A stretch of DNA of 64,000 nucleotides from Halobacteriales archaeon YIM A00010. GTDB taxonomy: Archaea > Halobacteriota > Halobacteria > Halobacteriales > Haloarculaceae. The notes under the pieces are model-generated. The model saw nothing but the letters and a program-made list of their open reading frames with translations. It was not told where the DNA came from and did not search any database. The stretch covers positions 2,794,635-2,858,634 of the forward strand of contig JAKCFJ010000001.1 in NCBI GenBank assembly GCA_025041175.1. Reading direction: 5' to 3'. Of this stretch, positions 29,234-38,896 are shown piece after piece (the first letter of the stretch is position 1; each line of letters begins with the position of its first letter). The position numbers and the translations under genes are program-made.

Positions 29234-30198
29234 TGGATCCGTTCGTCTTCTTCGGCGGCAAGGGTGGGGTTGGCAAGACGACGGTCGCCTCGGCGTACGC
29301 CCTGCAGTGTAGCCGTGCGGGCGTCCGGACGCTCGTGGTGTCGACCGATCCGGCCCACAGCACGAGCGACGTGTTCGAACAGGAGTTTGGGGACGAACCC
29401 ACGCCCGTCGAGGGGTACGACGGTCTCTCCGCGATGGAGATCGATCCCGAGGCGGAGGTCGACGCCCATCTACGGGAGACCAAACGGGCGTTAGACGACC
29501 ACGTGAGCGCCTCGATGATCAACGCGATCGACCAGCAGATCGAACTCGCACACCGAACCCCCGGCGCGTACGAGGCCGCGCTGTTCGATCGATTCATCGA
29601 CGTGATGGAAGACGCCGACGACTACGACCGCGTCGTCTTCGACACCGCGCCTACGGGGGGGACGTTACGGCTCCTCTCACTCCCCGACACCCTCGATGGG
29701 TGGATCGAGCGGCTCATCGAGAAACGAACCCGGAGCATCGATCTGTTCGAGAAGGCGGCGATCGGCGATCGAGAAGCCAGACGAAAGGCCGAAACCGATC
29801 CCATCATCGCCAGACTCCAGGAACGAAAAGAACGGTTCGAGTTCGCCGAACGAACCCTCCGGGACACGGCGGCGTTCTATCTCGTTCTCACTCCCGACGA
29901 ACTCTCCATTCGAGAGACCCGGCGGACGGTCGAGGACCTCGCGGGGTACGATCTCCCCGTCGCCGGACTCGTCGTCAACCGTCTCACCCCCCAGCCGGAC
30001 GACGACGAACGGGGACAGGGCGGACAGTTCCTCCGCCAACGGTGTGCCACCGAACGCGATCGCCTCGAAACCATCCGGACGCTCGATCCGTCGGTCGTCG
30101 CTACCCTCCGAACACGCCCCGGCGAGATCAAAGGTGATCTCCTCGACGAGATGGCCGAAGAGCTCGCGATCGAGAGCGTTCCCGAAGCTTCGCGCTGA
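29233..30198 (+). CDS. ArsA/GET3-family ATPase
   Basis: 321 residues with a deviant Walker A, FFGGKGGVGKTTVASAYAL, switch I VVSTDPAHSTSDVFEQ, switch II VVFDTAPTGGTLRLLSLPD and LVVNRLTPQ (A loop). This is the single-domain ArsA/TRC40 layout. Members either drive arsenite export with ArsB or deliver tail-anchored proteins. No arsenic genes are near and the Cys metal site of ArsA is not evident, so the GET3-like role is more likely. The preceding 98-residue gene is translationally coupled. Confidence 0.88.
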   Translation: MDPFVFFGGKGGVGKTTVASAYALQCSRAGVRTLVVSTDPAHSTSDVFEQEFGDEPTPVEGYDGLSAMEIDPEAEVDAHLRETKRALDDHVSASMINAIDQQIELAHRTPGAYEAALFDRFIDVMEDADDYDRVVFDTAPTGGTLRLLSLPDTLDGWIERLIEKRTRSIDLFEKAAIGDREARRKAETDPIIARLQERKERFEFAERTLRDTAAFYLVLTPDELSIRETRRTVEDLAGYDLPVAGLVVNRLTPQPDDDERGQGGQFLRQRCATERDRLETIRTLDPSVVATLRTRPGEIKGDLLDEMAEELAIESVPEASR

Positions 30199-30285
30199 GG
30201 GATAGTGACGCCATGGACGGATGGATGAGAGTACGGAGGCACTTGGTACATCCGAGCATCCACCAGATGATTGACTTGGCGAAGG

Positions 30286-30293
30286 TTTATATC
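30286..30293 (+). promoter_or_regulatory. TATA box of cstA
   Basis: TTTATATC lies 29-36 bp before the cstA ATG, in an AT-rich patch within GC-rich DNA, giving the leaderless arrangement usual for haloarchaea. Confidence 0.55.
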
Positions 30294-30321
30294 TTTTAAA
30301 TCGTCATACACATTCGAAACC

Positions 30322-32136
30322 ATGGTACAGGTGATTTGGCTCGTTCTCACGGTTTTGGCACTGTTCACTATCGGTTACTTGGGGTATTCGAAGTATCTCG
30401 TTCGATTCGTCGAACTGGACGACAGCGATGAGACGCCGGCGCACAAATATCGTGATGGACAGGAGTACGTACCGTCGAAGAAACCGGTATTGCTCGGGCA
30501 CCACTATTCGAGCATCGCCGGTGGGGCTCCCATCGTCGGCCCGATCACGGCGGGCGCCATCTGGGGGTGGGTGCCGGCGCTGTTGTGGATCGCCATCGGG
30601 AATCCCCTGATGGGTGCGGTCCACGACTTCGTCTCGTTGTCGGGCAGTCTGCGACACGAGGGGAAATCGATCGGGTACATCATCGGTGAGTACATCGGTG
30701 AACGCGGCAAGAACATGCTGTTGTGGTTCGCGTTCTTGACGATCATCCTCGTCGTCGGCGTGTTCGGGCTGGTCGTCGCCGTCGTGTTCAACGCGTTTCC
30801 GAGCGCGGCGACCGCGAGCATCCTTTACATCCTCCTCGCGTTCGTGTTCGGGGTCTACCTCTACCAGCTCGATCTGCCCTTCATCCTCGGGACAGTGGTG
30901 TTCGTCACAGGCGTGTTCGCGAGCGTGTGGGTCGGCATCAACTACCCGATCGCGCTGTTTCCGACCGCGGAGGCGGGGGCGGAAACGATGGTGCTCTTCT
31001 CCGGGAGCGGCTCGTGGCTACCGGGTGCGGGAGCACTCGGGGCGAACACCGCGGCGTGGGTACCGGTCGTGCTCCTGTACGCGTTTATCGCTAGCGTCCT
31101 TCCGGTGTGGATGTTGCTGCAGCCGCGCGATTACCTGTCCTCGTTTTTGCTCTATGCGGGTGTCGGCGGGGCGCTTGTCGCGGTCATCGTCGGCACGTTC
31201 CTCGGCAACGCCAGCCAACCGCTCACGATCGGTCTCGAACCGTATTACGGCTTCATGGGGACGACGGGGTTGCCGCTGTTCCCGCTGTTGTTCGTCACGA
31301 TCGCGTGTGGCACCATCAGTGGCTTTCACTCGCTGGTCGCTTCGGGAACGACGGCGAAACAGCTCAACAAGGAATCCGACGCGCGCGCCATCGGCTACGG
31401 CGGTATGCTCGGTGAGGGTCTCCTCGCAACCGTCGCCCTAGCGACGCTCGCGATCGTCGGCGTCACGGAAGGTGAGGGGATCGCTCTGGCGCTGCCGAAC
31501 TTCGCGACCGGTGGGGGTGTCATCTTCACGAGCTTCGGTATCCCGGCCGACTACGGCGCGCCGTTCATGGCGCTCGTGTTGGTGAGTTTCCTGCTCACGA
31601 GCACCGACACCGCCGTGCGCCTCGGACGGTACATGATGGAGGAGATCGTCGGTACGCCCGAGTCCACGTCGGAGAAGACGGCAGCGAACCGCTACGTCGC
31701 TGCGGGCGTGCAGGTCGTTCTGGGCTACTTGCTCGTGACGAGTGGGAGCTGGGAGAGCCTCTGGCCGCTGTTCGGCGGCGCAAACCAGCTGCTCGCGGCG
31801 CTCGCGCTCTTGACCGCGACCATCTGGCTCGTCAACTGGGACGAGAGCAAACAGCTGGTGAGCACGGGCGTGCCGATGGTGCTCATGACCGCGATCACCA
31901 TCCTCGCGCTGTTGTATCTCGCGCTCTGGCAGAACCTCGTCGAAAAGCTGCTCGATCCATCGTGGATGGCAAACAGCGGTGTGATCACTCAGGTCTCGAT
32001 CGGGTTACAGATCGTCATCGCGCTCGTGCTCGTCGGTCTCGCGGTGGAGCTCGTCCGGATGGGCATCTCGAACATCAACGCCGCACGGCGCGAGACCGAC
32101 ACGGCGGTCGCCGACGGCGGGGAACCGGACGACTGA
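30322..32136 (+). CDS. cstA: Carbon starvation protein CstA (peptide/pyruvate transporter family)
   Basis: 604 residues, about 16 membrane helices. The family signature is near the start: LLGHHYSSIAGGAPIVGPITAG, then WVPALLWIAIGNPLMGAVHDF. Also typical are GFHSLVASGTTAKQLNKESDAR and SFLLTSTDTAVRLGRYMMEE. CstA in enterobacteria imports peptides or pyruvate during carbon limitation. The protein starts with a membrane helix, MVQVIWLVLTVLALFTIGYLG, directly from the ATG chosen from the promoter position. Confidence 0.95.
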   Translation: MVQVIWLVLTVLALFTIGYLGYSKYLVRFVELDDSDETPAHKYRDGQEYVPSKKPVLLGHHYSSIAGGAPIVGPITAGAIWGWVPALLWIAIGNPLMGAVHDFVSLSGSLRHEGKSIGYIIGEYIGERGKNMLLWFAFLTIILVVGVFGLVVAVVFNAFPSAATASILYILLAFVFGVYLYQLDLPFILGTVVFVTGVFASVWVGINYPIALFPTAEAGAETMVLFSGSGSWLPGAGALGANTAAWVPVVLLYAFIASVLPVWMLLQPRDYLSSFLLYAGVGGALVAVIVGTFLGNASQPLTIGLEPYYGFMGTTGLPLFPLLFVTIACGTISGFHSLVASGTTAKQLNKESDARAIGYGGMLGEGLLATVALATLAIVGVTEGEGIALALPNFATGGGVIFTSFGIPADYGAPFMALVLVSFLLTSTDTAVRLGRYMMEEIVGTPESTSEKTAANRYVAAGVQVVLGYLLVTSGSWESLWPLFGGANQLLAALALLTATIWLVNWDESKQLVSTGVPMVLMTAITILALLYLALWQNLVEKLLDPSWMANSGVITQVSIGLQIVIALVLVGLAVELVRMGISNINAARRETDTAVADGGEPDD

Positions 32137-32201
32137 CGGATCGGTGTGTCGACCGCACCGACGACACACGAAGAGACCTCGGGAACCGAGGGTCGTTGTT
32201 G

Positions 32202-32816
32202 TCACGGTTTGAGGCGGCCCACGAATCGATCGAATAGGCTCTCTGGCTCGGGATCGCGCCAGGGCGCGAACACCGTTTCAACGTCGGCGTTCTTGCTTTC
32301 CACGATATCCCGGTCGTCCGGAGCGACGACGACGAGATTCACCTCGTAATGGCCGTGAAACCCGAGCTTGATGAGCGTCCGGTCACGGAAGCCATCGACG
32401 AACCCGCGGGCGGATTCGGTGATCTCGTCCGCGATGAGCACGAACGTGAACTCCGTGCCGTAGTGGGTTTCGTCGGGATCGATCCACTCCTCGGCGAGCG
32501 TGTGCCCCAGTTCGACCTGCCGTTCGAGATCGTCGCGCCTCACTGACGGCGTGTGACGGACGAACAGATGTTCGTGAGAGCCGTGGTCGGCGTAGGTGAT
32601 CGAGGGGTGGAAAAACTGCTTTCGGTGTTCGATCAGCAGGTGACCGTACAACTCGAAGGACTCCTCCCGGATGCGGCGATCCCGATCGAGATCGTAGCTG
32701 TGCTCCAAGCGGTCGGCCACGCGATCCAGGTACGAAGCCTCGAATCCGGTTTCATCGCCAGTGGAATCAGTAGAGCCGGTGGAATCGCTCGCTCGCTCCC
32801 CGGACTCGGTGGTCAT
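32202..32816 (-). CDS. Conserved-type haloarchaeal protein, unknown function
   Basis: 204 residues, soluble and acidic, with a Ser/Thr/Glu-rich start (MTTESGERASDSTGS). The core has YLDRVADRLEHSYDLDRDRRI, HRKQFFHPSITYADHGSHEHLFVR and FRDRTLIKLGFHGHYEVNLVVVAPDDRDIVESKNAD. Several His residues cluster in the middle (HPS, HGSHEH), but I know no matching active site. The reading frame looks ancestral and intact. It sits convergent to cstA and downstream of the ABC exporter operon, about 45 bp away. Confidence 0.7.
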   Translation of the reverse strand: MTTESGERASDSTGSTDSTGDETGFEASYLDRVADRLEHSYDLDRDRRIREESFELYGHLLIEHRKQFFHPSITYADHGSHEHLFVRHTPSVRRDDLERQVELGHTLAEEWIDPDETHYGTEFTFVLIADEITESARGFVDGFRDRTLIKLGFHGHYEVNLVVVAPDDRDIVESKNADVETVFAPWRDPEPESLFDRFVGRLKP

Positions 32817-32859
32817 ACGCTGACATTGCGATCGGCGCACAAAAGGCCACGGGAGGAGA

Positions 32860-34476
32860 TCAATCGTAGTAATACTCGTCGAACGCGGTGACGGCGTAGG
32901 AGAACGCGATGGATCCAGCCACGGCCCCGAGCACGGCGGTGAGACCGATCCCACCGACCAGGAGGGTGTGGGTGCCGACGCCCACGACGTTGGAGACGGC
33001 GCTGTGTGTCGCGGGGACGACGGCGAGCAACGCGGGGACGCTGACGAGACCGAACACCAGCGAGAAGAGCGCGAACGCAAAGGCACTCGGGACGACGGCT
33101 TCACGAGAATGGGTTATCGAGGCGGGCTCGAGGCGCGGGAAGGCAGTGCCAGCGCCGACGGCGATCGTGGTCGCGGTGACGGGGAGCACGACTGCCGTGA
33201 CCGCGACTCCCACGAGCATCCCGACCGAGAGCGGCGGCGATGCAACCACGCTGGTGAGGACGGCGGCGACGACGGTTGCCGGCAGCCCGATCAACAGTCC
33301 GGCGAGACAGAGCGCGCCGACGACCGACCGACCGCCGACGGGGGAGGTGAGTGTAACCGGCAGCACCGCTTCCTCGTCACCGATCGGATTCAGCGTGAAC
33401 GCAGCTCCCGTTGCCCACGCGCCGTAGAACGCGATTACCCCCGGGAGATAGGCGGGAACGCTCAGTCGGGTAACGTCCTCCAGGGTGGGGACCAACAAAA
33501 ACAACGGATACGCGATGTACATCAACCGAAGCGGTGCCCGGCGCGCGCGGAGCCACGTTTTGTGGATAACGTGGCGCATCGGTCGGGAGATACGGACGCC
33601 CGCGATCGGTACGTCGCCCATCTCCGAGGAACCACTCGCCACGCTCGGCGCGACCGAGCGGCGGTACCAGAGCTGTCCCGCGAGCAGCCCACAGCCCTTG
33701 CCCACCGCGGGAATCCCGACCAGCGTAACGCCGACCGCCCCGATCGCACGGAGAAGATCCCCCTCCCCAACGGCGAGCAGTCCGAGGTCGCCGTACCACC
33801 CGACCGGCGACGCACGAACCACCGTTAGGAACGGTTCCAGAACCGACTCGGCCGATCCGTTGAAGAGCACCCAAAAGTAGGCGAGCATGAGGACGGCCCC
33901 GACCGCCGCTCGAAAGCGCGCCAGCACGGGCGAGCGCGCAACGAGAACGCGAACGACGGCCCCGACGCCGACCCCACAGAGCACGCCAAGCACCCCGAGC
34001 GACAGCGCGGCAAACGCCACGAGAACGACGCTTGCTACCGATCCCGCACCAATCCCGAAGACGACCGCACCGAGGATCACGAACGGAGCGGGAACGCCCA
34101 ACAGCACGATGCTCTCCGTGAGAAGGTAGCCGGCGACGGCCTCGCGGTGGGGAACGGTCGTCAACAGCCCGTCGGCGTCGGAGGGCAGCCCCAACCCTTG
34201 GGCCACTCGCACAGCGGCAAACGCGGCTGCCATTCCGAACAGCCCCGCCCCCACGGTGCGAGCGGGGCCGAGCACGGCGGCGTCACCGACGGACCGTCCA
34301 GCTACGAACAGTCCTCCGATACTGCCCAATCCAATCATCGATCCGAACAGCCCCGCGATCACCAGGCCGATTGCCTGGCTCGACCCTTCGATCGAACGCT
34401 TTCTGTGAACGAGTTCCGTTCGGGCGATGCGGTACACCCGTGTTGCAGAGCGAGACAGAGTAGCGGATCGGCTCAT
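32860..34476 (-). CDS. ABC-2-type transporter permease
   Basis: 538 residues, about a dozen or more membrane helices in two halves separated by a hydrophilic stretch (RRSVAPSVASGSSEMGDVPIAGVRISRP). The N-terminus, RIARTELVHRKRS, is typical of large ABC-2 export permeases. The ATPase gene directly upstream overlaps its start by 4 nt (ATGA), so they form one exporter. The substrate is unknown; similar haloarchaeal pairs are annotated as general or multidrug-like efflux. Confidence 0.85.
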   Translation of the reverse strand: MSRSATLSRSATRVYRIARTELVHRKRSIEGSSQAIGLVIAGLFGSMIGLGSIGGLFVAGRSVGDAAVLGPARTVGAGLFGMAAAFAAVRVAQGLGLPSDADGLLTTVPHREAVAGYLLTESIVLLGVPAPFVILGAVVFGIGAGSVASVVLVAFAALSLGVLGVLCGVGVGAVVRVLVARSPVLARFRAAVGAVLMLAYFWVLFNGSAESVLEPFLTVVRASPVGWYGDLGLLAVGEGDLLRAIGAVGVTLVGIPAVGKGCGLLAGQLWYRRSVAPSVASGSSEMGDVPIAGVRISRPMRHVIHKTWLRARRAPLRLMYIAYPLFLLVPTLEDVTRLSVPAYLPGVIAFYGAWATGAAFTLNPIGDEEAVLPVTLTSPVGGRSVVGALCLAGLLIGLPATVVAAVLTSVVASPPLSVGMLVGVAVTAVVLPVTATTIAVGAGTAFPRLEPASITHSREAVVPSAFAFALFSLVFGLVSVPALLAVVPATHSAVSNVVGVGTHTLLVGGIGLTAVLGAVAGSIAFSYAVTAFDEYYYD

Positions 34477-35222
34477 GGTTCACCGACGAGATCAGCGTCG
34501 GTGACCGCGAGAAACGCGTCTTCGAGCGACCCACCCGAGCCGGCCCTCTGTTTGAGGTTCTCGGGCGGACCCTCGGCCACCAGATCGCCGTCGTACAGCA
34601 CCCCCACCGTGTCGGCGATCTCGTCGACGACGGGCAGGATGTGCGTCGAGAGAAACACCGTCGTCTCTCCGGCAGCGAGATCCGCGATCGTGTCCCGAAC
34701 AGTGCGCGCCGCGCGGGGATCGAGTCCGCTCGTCGGCTCGTCGAGAAACACGACTGGCGGGTCGTGAACGATGGCCTGGATGATCCCCGCCTTCTGCTTC
34801 ATCCCCTTCGAGTAGGTGCTGATGCGGTCGTTCGCGTCGCTCGCGAGCGAAAACAGCTCCAACAGCTCGTCGATGCGCCCTGTGGCGTGATCGTCGGGAA
34901 TGTCCCGCAGCCCCGCGACGTACTCCAACTGTTCGCGGCCCGTCAGCTCCTCGTACAGCGGCGGGGATTCTGGAAGGTAGCCCAACCGCGGCGTCACCCG
35001 ATCGCGGTCGGTGATCGGCTGACCGTCGATGGCGGCGGTCCCCGAAGTCGGCCGGAGCAGCGACACCAACATCCGGATCGTCGTCGTTTTTCCCGCACCG
35101 TTCGGGCCGAGAAAGCCGTACACTGTCCCTGACGGAATCGATAGATCCAACCCGTCCACGGCCATCGTCGAACCGTACCGCTTCGTGAGGGCCTCTGCGC
35201 GAATCGCGTTCGGAGACGGCAT
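34473..35222 (-). CDS. ABC transporter ATP-binding protein
   Basis: 249 residues. Walker A GPNGAGKTTTIRML, Q-loop near YLPESPPLYEEL, signature STYSKGMKQKAGII, Walker B VVFLDEPTSGLDPRAA and the switch His in FLSTHIL are all present. This is the CcmA/NatA type of export ATPase. The start MPSPNAIRAEALTKRYG begins the nucleotide-binding fold; longer in-frame versions lack protein character. It is the first gene of a two-gene exporter operon. Confidence 0.95.
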   Translation of the reverse strand: MPSPNAIRAEALTKRYGSTMAVDGLDLSIPSGTVYGFLGPNGAGKTTTIRMLVSLLRPTSGTAAIDGQPITDRDRVTPRLGYLPESPPLYEELTGREQLEYVAGLRDIPDDHATGRIDELLELFSLASDANDRISTYSKGMKQKAGIIQAIVHDPPVVFLDEPTSGLDPRAARTVRDTIADLAAGETTVFLSTHILPVVDEIADTVGVLYDGDLVAEGPPENLKQRAGSGGSLEDAFLAVTDADLVGEP

Positions 35223-35422
35223 GCTGTCGGCTACGATCTCATTTCTAATAAAAAATACTAACACGACGTGATCAGATTGATGCCGGCGTCCGATCCACCG
35301 CACAGCGGGTTTCGATGTGGCTCCATCCGATCTGGTTGGTGTCCCGGTGACACGTTCTCCACGTTTGTTAACGTTCACGAAATTATATGTGGGTAACGGC
35401 CATGGGTGTGGCAAGCAGTCGG

Positions 35423-36994
35423 ATGGGTGATCATCACACCATGCAACGGGATAATTTCGACAGTGATCGGGGAACCGTATCGGAGGACGTTCGAGAGCGC
35501 CACCGCGAGGTGGGGGGGAGCGTTCTTTCGGAGGAGACCTACGGGCAGTTGATCGGTGGCGAATGGGAAGAAAGCGAGGCGGGCGAAGAGTACGAGGCGG
35601 TCGATGCGACGACCGGCGAGGCGCTGGCGACGTACTGGCGCGGCACCGCCGAGGACGTTGATCGGGCCGTTACAGCCGCACAGACGGCGTTCGATGAGAC
35701 GTGGGGGAGCTACAACCCCATGCAGCGCGCCGACGCGTTGGACGCGATCGCGGACGCACTCGAAGAACGCAAGCAGGAGATCGCGCGGATCGATTCGTTG
35801 GAGATGGGGAAAGCGAACCAACACTCCCTGTTCGTGGACGCGACGATCATGATCTCGCAGTTCCGCTATTTCGCGGGGCTTGCCCGGACAGCAGACGAGG
35901 GCCGCCGTCCCTCGACCGCCTCGAACAAGCTCGCGTACACCAGCCGCGAACCCTACGGGGTGGTGGGCCAGATCAGCGCGTGGAATTTCCCGTCGATGTT
36001 TGTCGCGTGGAAAATGGGACCTGCCCTCGCTGCGGGCAACACGATCGTGTTCAAACCGTCGCCGCGAGCGGTGCTCTCGACGCTCGAAGTGGCGAGTGTG
36101 ATGAACGACCACCTTCCGGACGGGACGATAAACGTCGTGCCCGGAACCGGATCCGAAGTGGGCGAGCGGATCACGAACCACCCTGACATCCGGAAGGTGT
36201 CGATGACCGGCTCGACGGGCGCGGGCAAGAGCGTGATGGAGGGGGCGGCCTCGAACCTCAAGGCGCTCTCGCTCGAACTCGGCGGGAAGAACCCGAACAT
36301 CGTCTTTCCCGACGCCGATCTCGACGACGCGGTCGAAGGCGCACTCATCGCCTCGTTTTTCAACCAGGGCGAGCAGTGTACCGCCGGCTCGCGGCTGTTC
36401 GTCCACGCCGACATTCACGACGAATTCCTCGAGCGATTCACCGACGAGATGGAGCGGCTCACCGTCGGCGATCCGCTCGCGCCGATGACGGACATCGGTC
36501 CGTTGGTCGACCACGAACACCTCGAGCGCGTGCAGGGGTACGTCGACACCGCTGTCGAGGAGGGGGCCTCGGTGCTCGTCGGCGGCGAGCAGCCCGAGGA
36601 TCCCGAACTCGGGGGCGCACCCTTTTTCGAACCGACGGTTCTCACCGGCGTGACGAACGAAGACACCGTTGCGTGCGAAGAGGTGTTCGGCCCGGTCGTG
36701 AGCGCCCTCGAATGGACGGAGTACGACGAAATGATCGAGCTGGCCAACGACACCGAGTACGGGCTGGCGTCGGCGGTCTGGACGACGGATCTCGACACAG
36801 CCCACGAGACGGCCGACGCGCTCGAAGCCGGCACGGTGTGGATCAACACCTACAACGATCTGTTCGACAACGTCCCTCATGGTGGGTACAAACAGTCGGG
36901 TCTCGGGCGGGAACTCGACGAGGAGGCGTTCGAAAGCTACAGACAGACCAAAACCGTGGTGCTCAACCACGGGAAGCTCCCGCGGCTCGGGTGA
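35423..36994 (+). CDS. Aldehyde dehydrogenase (NAD(P)+)
   Basis: About 523 residues. Family landmarks are the substrate-path motif ISAWNFPSMFVAWKM, the cofactor loop MTGSTGAGKSVMEGA, the general base in LELGGKNPNIVF, the nucleophile in NQGEQCTAGSRLF and the C-terminal HGGYKQSGLGRELDEEAFESY. It oxidises aldehydes to acids; the end pattern is near that of betaine- or aromatic-aldehyde enzymes, but the substrate is open. The start is chosen 35 bp after the TATA-like ATTATATG; Met codons 7 before and 6 after are alternatives. Confidence 0.92.
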   Translation: MGDHHTMQRDNFDSDRGTVSEDVRERHREVGGSVLSEETYGQLIGGEWEESEAGEEYEAVDATTGEALATYWRGTAEDVDRAVTAAQTAFDETWGSYNPMQRADALDAIADALEERKQEIARIDSLEMGKANQHSLFVDATIMISQFRYFAGLARTADEGRRPSTASNKLAYTSREPYGVVGQISAWNFPSMFVAWKMGPALAAGNTIVFKPSPRAVLSTLEVASVMNDHLPDGTINVVPGTGSEVGERITNHPDIRKVSMTGSTGAGKSVMEGAASNLKALSLELGGKNPNIVFPDADLDDAVEGALIASFFNQGEQCTAGSRLFVHADIHDEFLERFTDEMERLTVGDPLAPMTDIGPLVDHEHLERVQGYVDTAVEEGASVLVGGEQPEDPELGGAPFFEPTVLTGVTNEDTVACEEVFGPVVSALEWTEYDEMIELANDTEYGLASAVWTTDLDTAHETADALEAGTVWINTYNDLFDNVPHGGYKQSGLGRELDEEAFESYRQTKTVVLNHGKLPRLG

Positions 36995-37115
36995 ACCGAA
37001 TCAGTCCATTACCTCGGCTGTTCGTCCGAGACGGGTTCCGATGTGGTCGATGTGGCGTACACCGCTGTGAGAGCGAACGCGATCGCACCGCCAGCCAGTC
37101 CGTCCTTGACCCTTA

Positions 37116-38381
37116 TCAGTCCCCTCCGGTATCGGTGGGCCGCCCGGAAGCCATCGATGGCGAGCCGTCTTCTGTTTGCCCTATCGTTTCTGGGAGGAAC
37201 AGCCAGACGAGGAGACCGATGATGACCATCGCGACTGCTGCACCCAGGGTCGTTCCTCTATAGCCGACGCTCGCGTAGGCAGCGCCCGCGAGAGCACCAC
37301 CGAGTCCGGAGCCGATCTGGCCCATTCCGAGCGTGAGATTGAGAAACGACCCTCGCTTGTCGCTGGCAACCATCTCCGTCAACAGCGTCTGGAACGGTGT
37401 CGCCCGGGCAGTGAACAGCCCCATGACGATGAAAAACACACCATAGGCGACCCACATACTGGTTATGAGATATGTGGTCGCGAGTATGACGATGGTAATA
37501 CCGATCGATACGGCGATGATGATGCGTGTCCGACCGATACGATCCGACAGCGTCCCAGCGGGAGGGCCAGCGAGTATGCTTCCCAGACCGCCGAAGAAGA
37601 ACATCGTGGCGATAGCACCACCACCTGCGCCGAGTGTCGTCTTGAGCCACGTCGGCAGATAGGTTATGTAAAGCGAGTTTCCGCCAAACATGATCACGAA
37701 GATCACGACTGCCGCAACGACATCACGCCGCCCCAGCAATGTCGTGTACCCCGCAAGCGCACTTCGGAGGGTTAGCTGGTCCGAAAGCTCGACATCCGGT
37801 TGGGGAACGTAGAGCCAGAGCAGTAGAAGGGCCACAGCGAGTAGCAACCCAAAGACGAGGAAGGGAAACCGAAAGCCGAACCGCTCGGCCACGAGTGTTC
37901 CCAGTGGGACTCCCGCGATCTGACCAGCGGCCATTCCCGTGAACAACCAGCCGTTTGCCCACCCCCTCTGTTCGCGCGGGAAGTAATCGCCCACGTATGC
38001 GATCGATGCGCCGTTGAGAATTCCACCAGCGATGCCCGCGAGCCCTCGGACACCAAAGAGCGAGGCGAAATCCCACACGAACCAGTGAAGGATGAGCGCG
38101 ACGGCCATGATCGTATTACCGACGAGAAGGATTCGCCGTCTGCCGATCCGGTCGGAGATCGGACCGGTGATGAGCGCGAAGACGCCGACAGAAACCGCGT
38201 ACGCGGTGATGAGCGTCCCCAAGAGCGACTCCGAAACGGCGATTTGGTCGCTGATCTGCGGGAGTATGGGTGCGATAATGAGCGTCTGACACCCGGAAAC
38301 GAACACGAGCACCCACAGAATAGCGATGATCCGATACGGACCTGTTTCTCGCTGGGCGAGCCCTGTTCCTCCCAGATTCAT
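37116..38381 (-). CDS. Major facilitator superfamily transporter
   Basis: 421 residues with 12 predicted helices. The loop 2-3 motif GPISDRIGRRRILLVGN is the conserved MFS motif A, repeated in the second half as GTLSDRIGRTRIIIAVS. Motif C-like sequence, GMAAGQIAGVPLGTLVAERFG, is in helix 5 as in drug/H+ antiporters. The likely role is efflux or uptake of a small organic molecule. It lies between two aldehyde dehydrogenase genes on the opposite strand. Confidence 0.92.
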   Translation of the reverse strand: MNLGGTGLAQRETGPYRIIAILWVLVFVSGCQTLIIAPILPQISDQIAVSESLLGTLITAYAVSVGVFALITGPISDRIGRRRILLVGNTIMAVALILHWFVWDFASLFGVRGLAGIAGGILNGASIAYVGDYFPREQRGWANGWLFTGMAAGQIAGVPLGTLVAERFGFRFPFLVFGLLLAVALLLLWLYVPQPDVELSDQLTLRSALAGYTTLLGRRDVVAAVVIFVIMFGGNSLYITYLPTWLKTTLGAGGGAIATMFFFGGLGSILAGPPAGTLSDRIGRTRIIIAVSIGITIVILATTYLITSMWVAYGVFFIVMGLFTARATPFQTLLTEMVASDKRGSFLNLTLGMGQIGSGLGGALAGAAYASVGYRGTTLGAAVAMVIIGLLVWLFLPETIGQTEDGSPSMASGRPTDTGGD

Positions 38382-38571
38382 CGTGAGACTCCCTTCACAT
38401 TCATCACTCCCCCTTCAATCATAGAATCCCCATCTCGAGTGTTTGTGTTCGTCATCTTCGTTGCCATCACGAGCTAGAAGAAGGGGGGAACGCCTGTGGA
38501 GATTCGCGTGAATATATTCACATCCTAGCACCAAGCCGACGGGGAACCGAAGAGAGATATGCCCCGTCCTG
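38382..38571. other. Upstream region of the MFS gene, no gene seen
   Basis: About 190 bp, moderately AT-rich, with TTCAATCATAG and GTGAATATATTCAC (a perfect palindrome of GTGAATA/TATTCAC, 14 bp). The palindrome could be an operator for one of the flanking genes, but nothing in the sequence proves it. Confidence 0.35.
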
Positions 38572-38834
38572 TTGAAGATCAAACCGCCGCGTAATTCGTT
38601 GGTGGAATTCTCGATCGATCATCCTGACGATTCGTTTCGGATCTTCGCCTCTCACCCCATGAAAAACGGGCTACGCGTGATCGTCGAAGCAGAGATACCC
38701 GATCCGGCATCTCTCTGCCAGGTATTCGATGGGGCACCCAAGTACGATCGTATGTGGTGTCGCCAGAACGGATCATCAAAGCGTTCGCCGCAGAAGCGAA
38801 ACAGGACGATGACTTCAGCTCATTGGATCAATAA
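38572..38834 (+). pseudogene. Frameshifted fragment of a haloarchaeal regulator (bat-type N-domain?)
   Basis: From a TTG the frame reads MKIKPPRNSLVEFSIDHPDD, then IFASHPMKNGLRVIVEAEIP and VFDGAPKY. It then loses sense, but the adjacent frame continues SYVVSPERIIKAFAAEAKQ and DDDFSSLDQ, then stops. The two pieces together look like one small alpha/beta domain such as that at the N-terminus of HTH-10 (bacterio-opsin activator-like) regulators, without the HTH. A single indel near the middle explains the break. The family call is tentative. Confidence 0.35.
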
Positions 38835-38896
38835 CTCTCAGCTATTTTCGGGAGGAAATCGCTTAGGCTTATGTGCCGGGTGCGTAAGATGTCTAT

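Noticed and set aside
37005..37115. Short minus-strand frame reading LIRVKDGLAGGAIAFALTAV then YATSTTSEPVSDEQPR after the MFS gene
   Set aside because: It resembles one membrane helix, but has no usable start codon; it might be a gene remnant, and cannot be supported.
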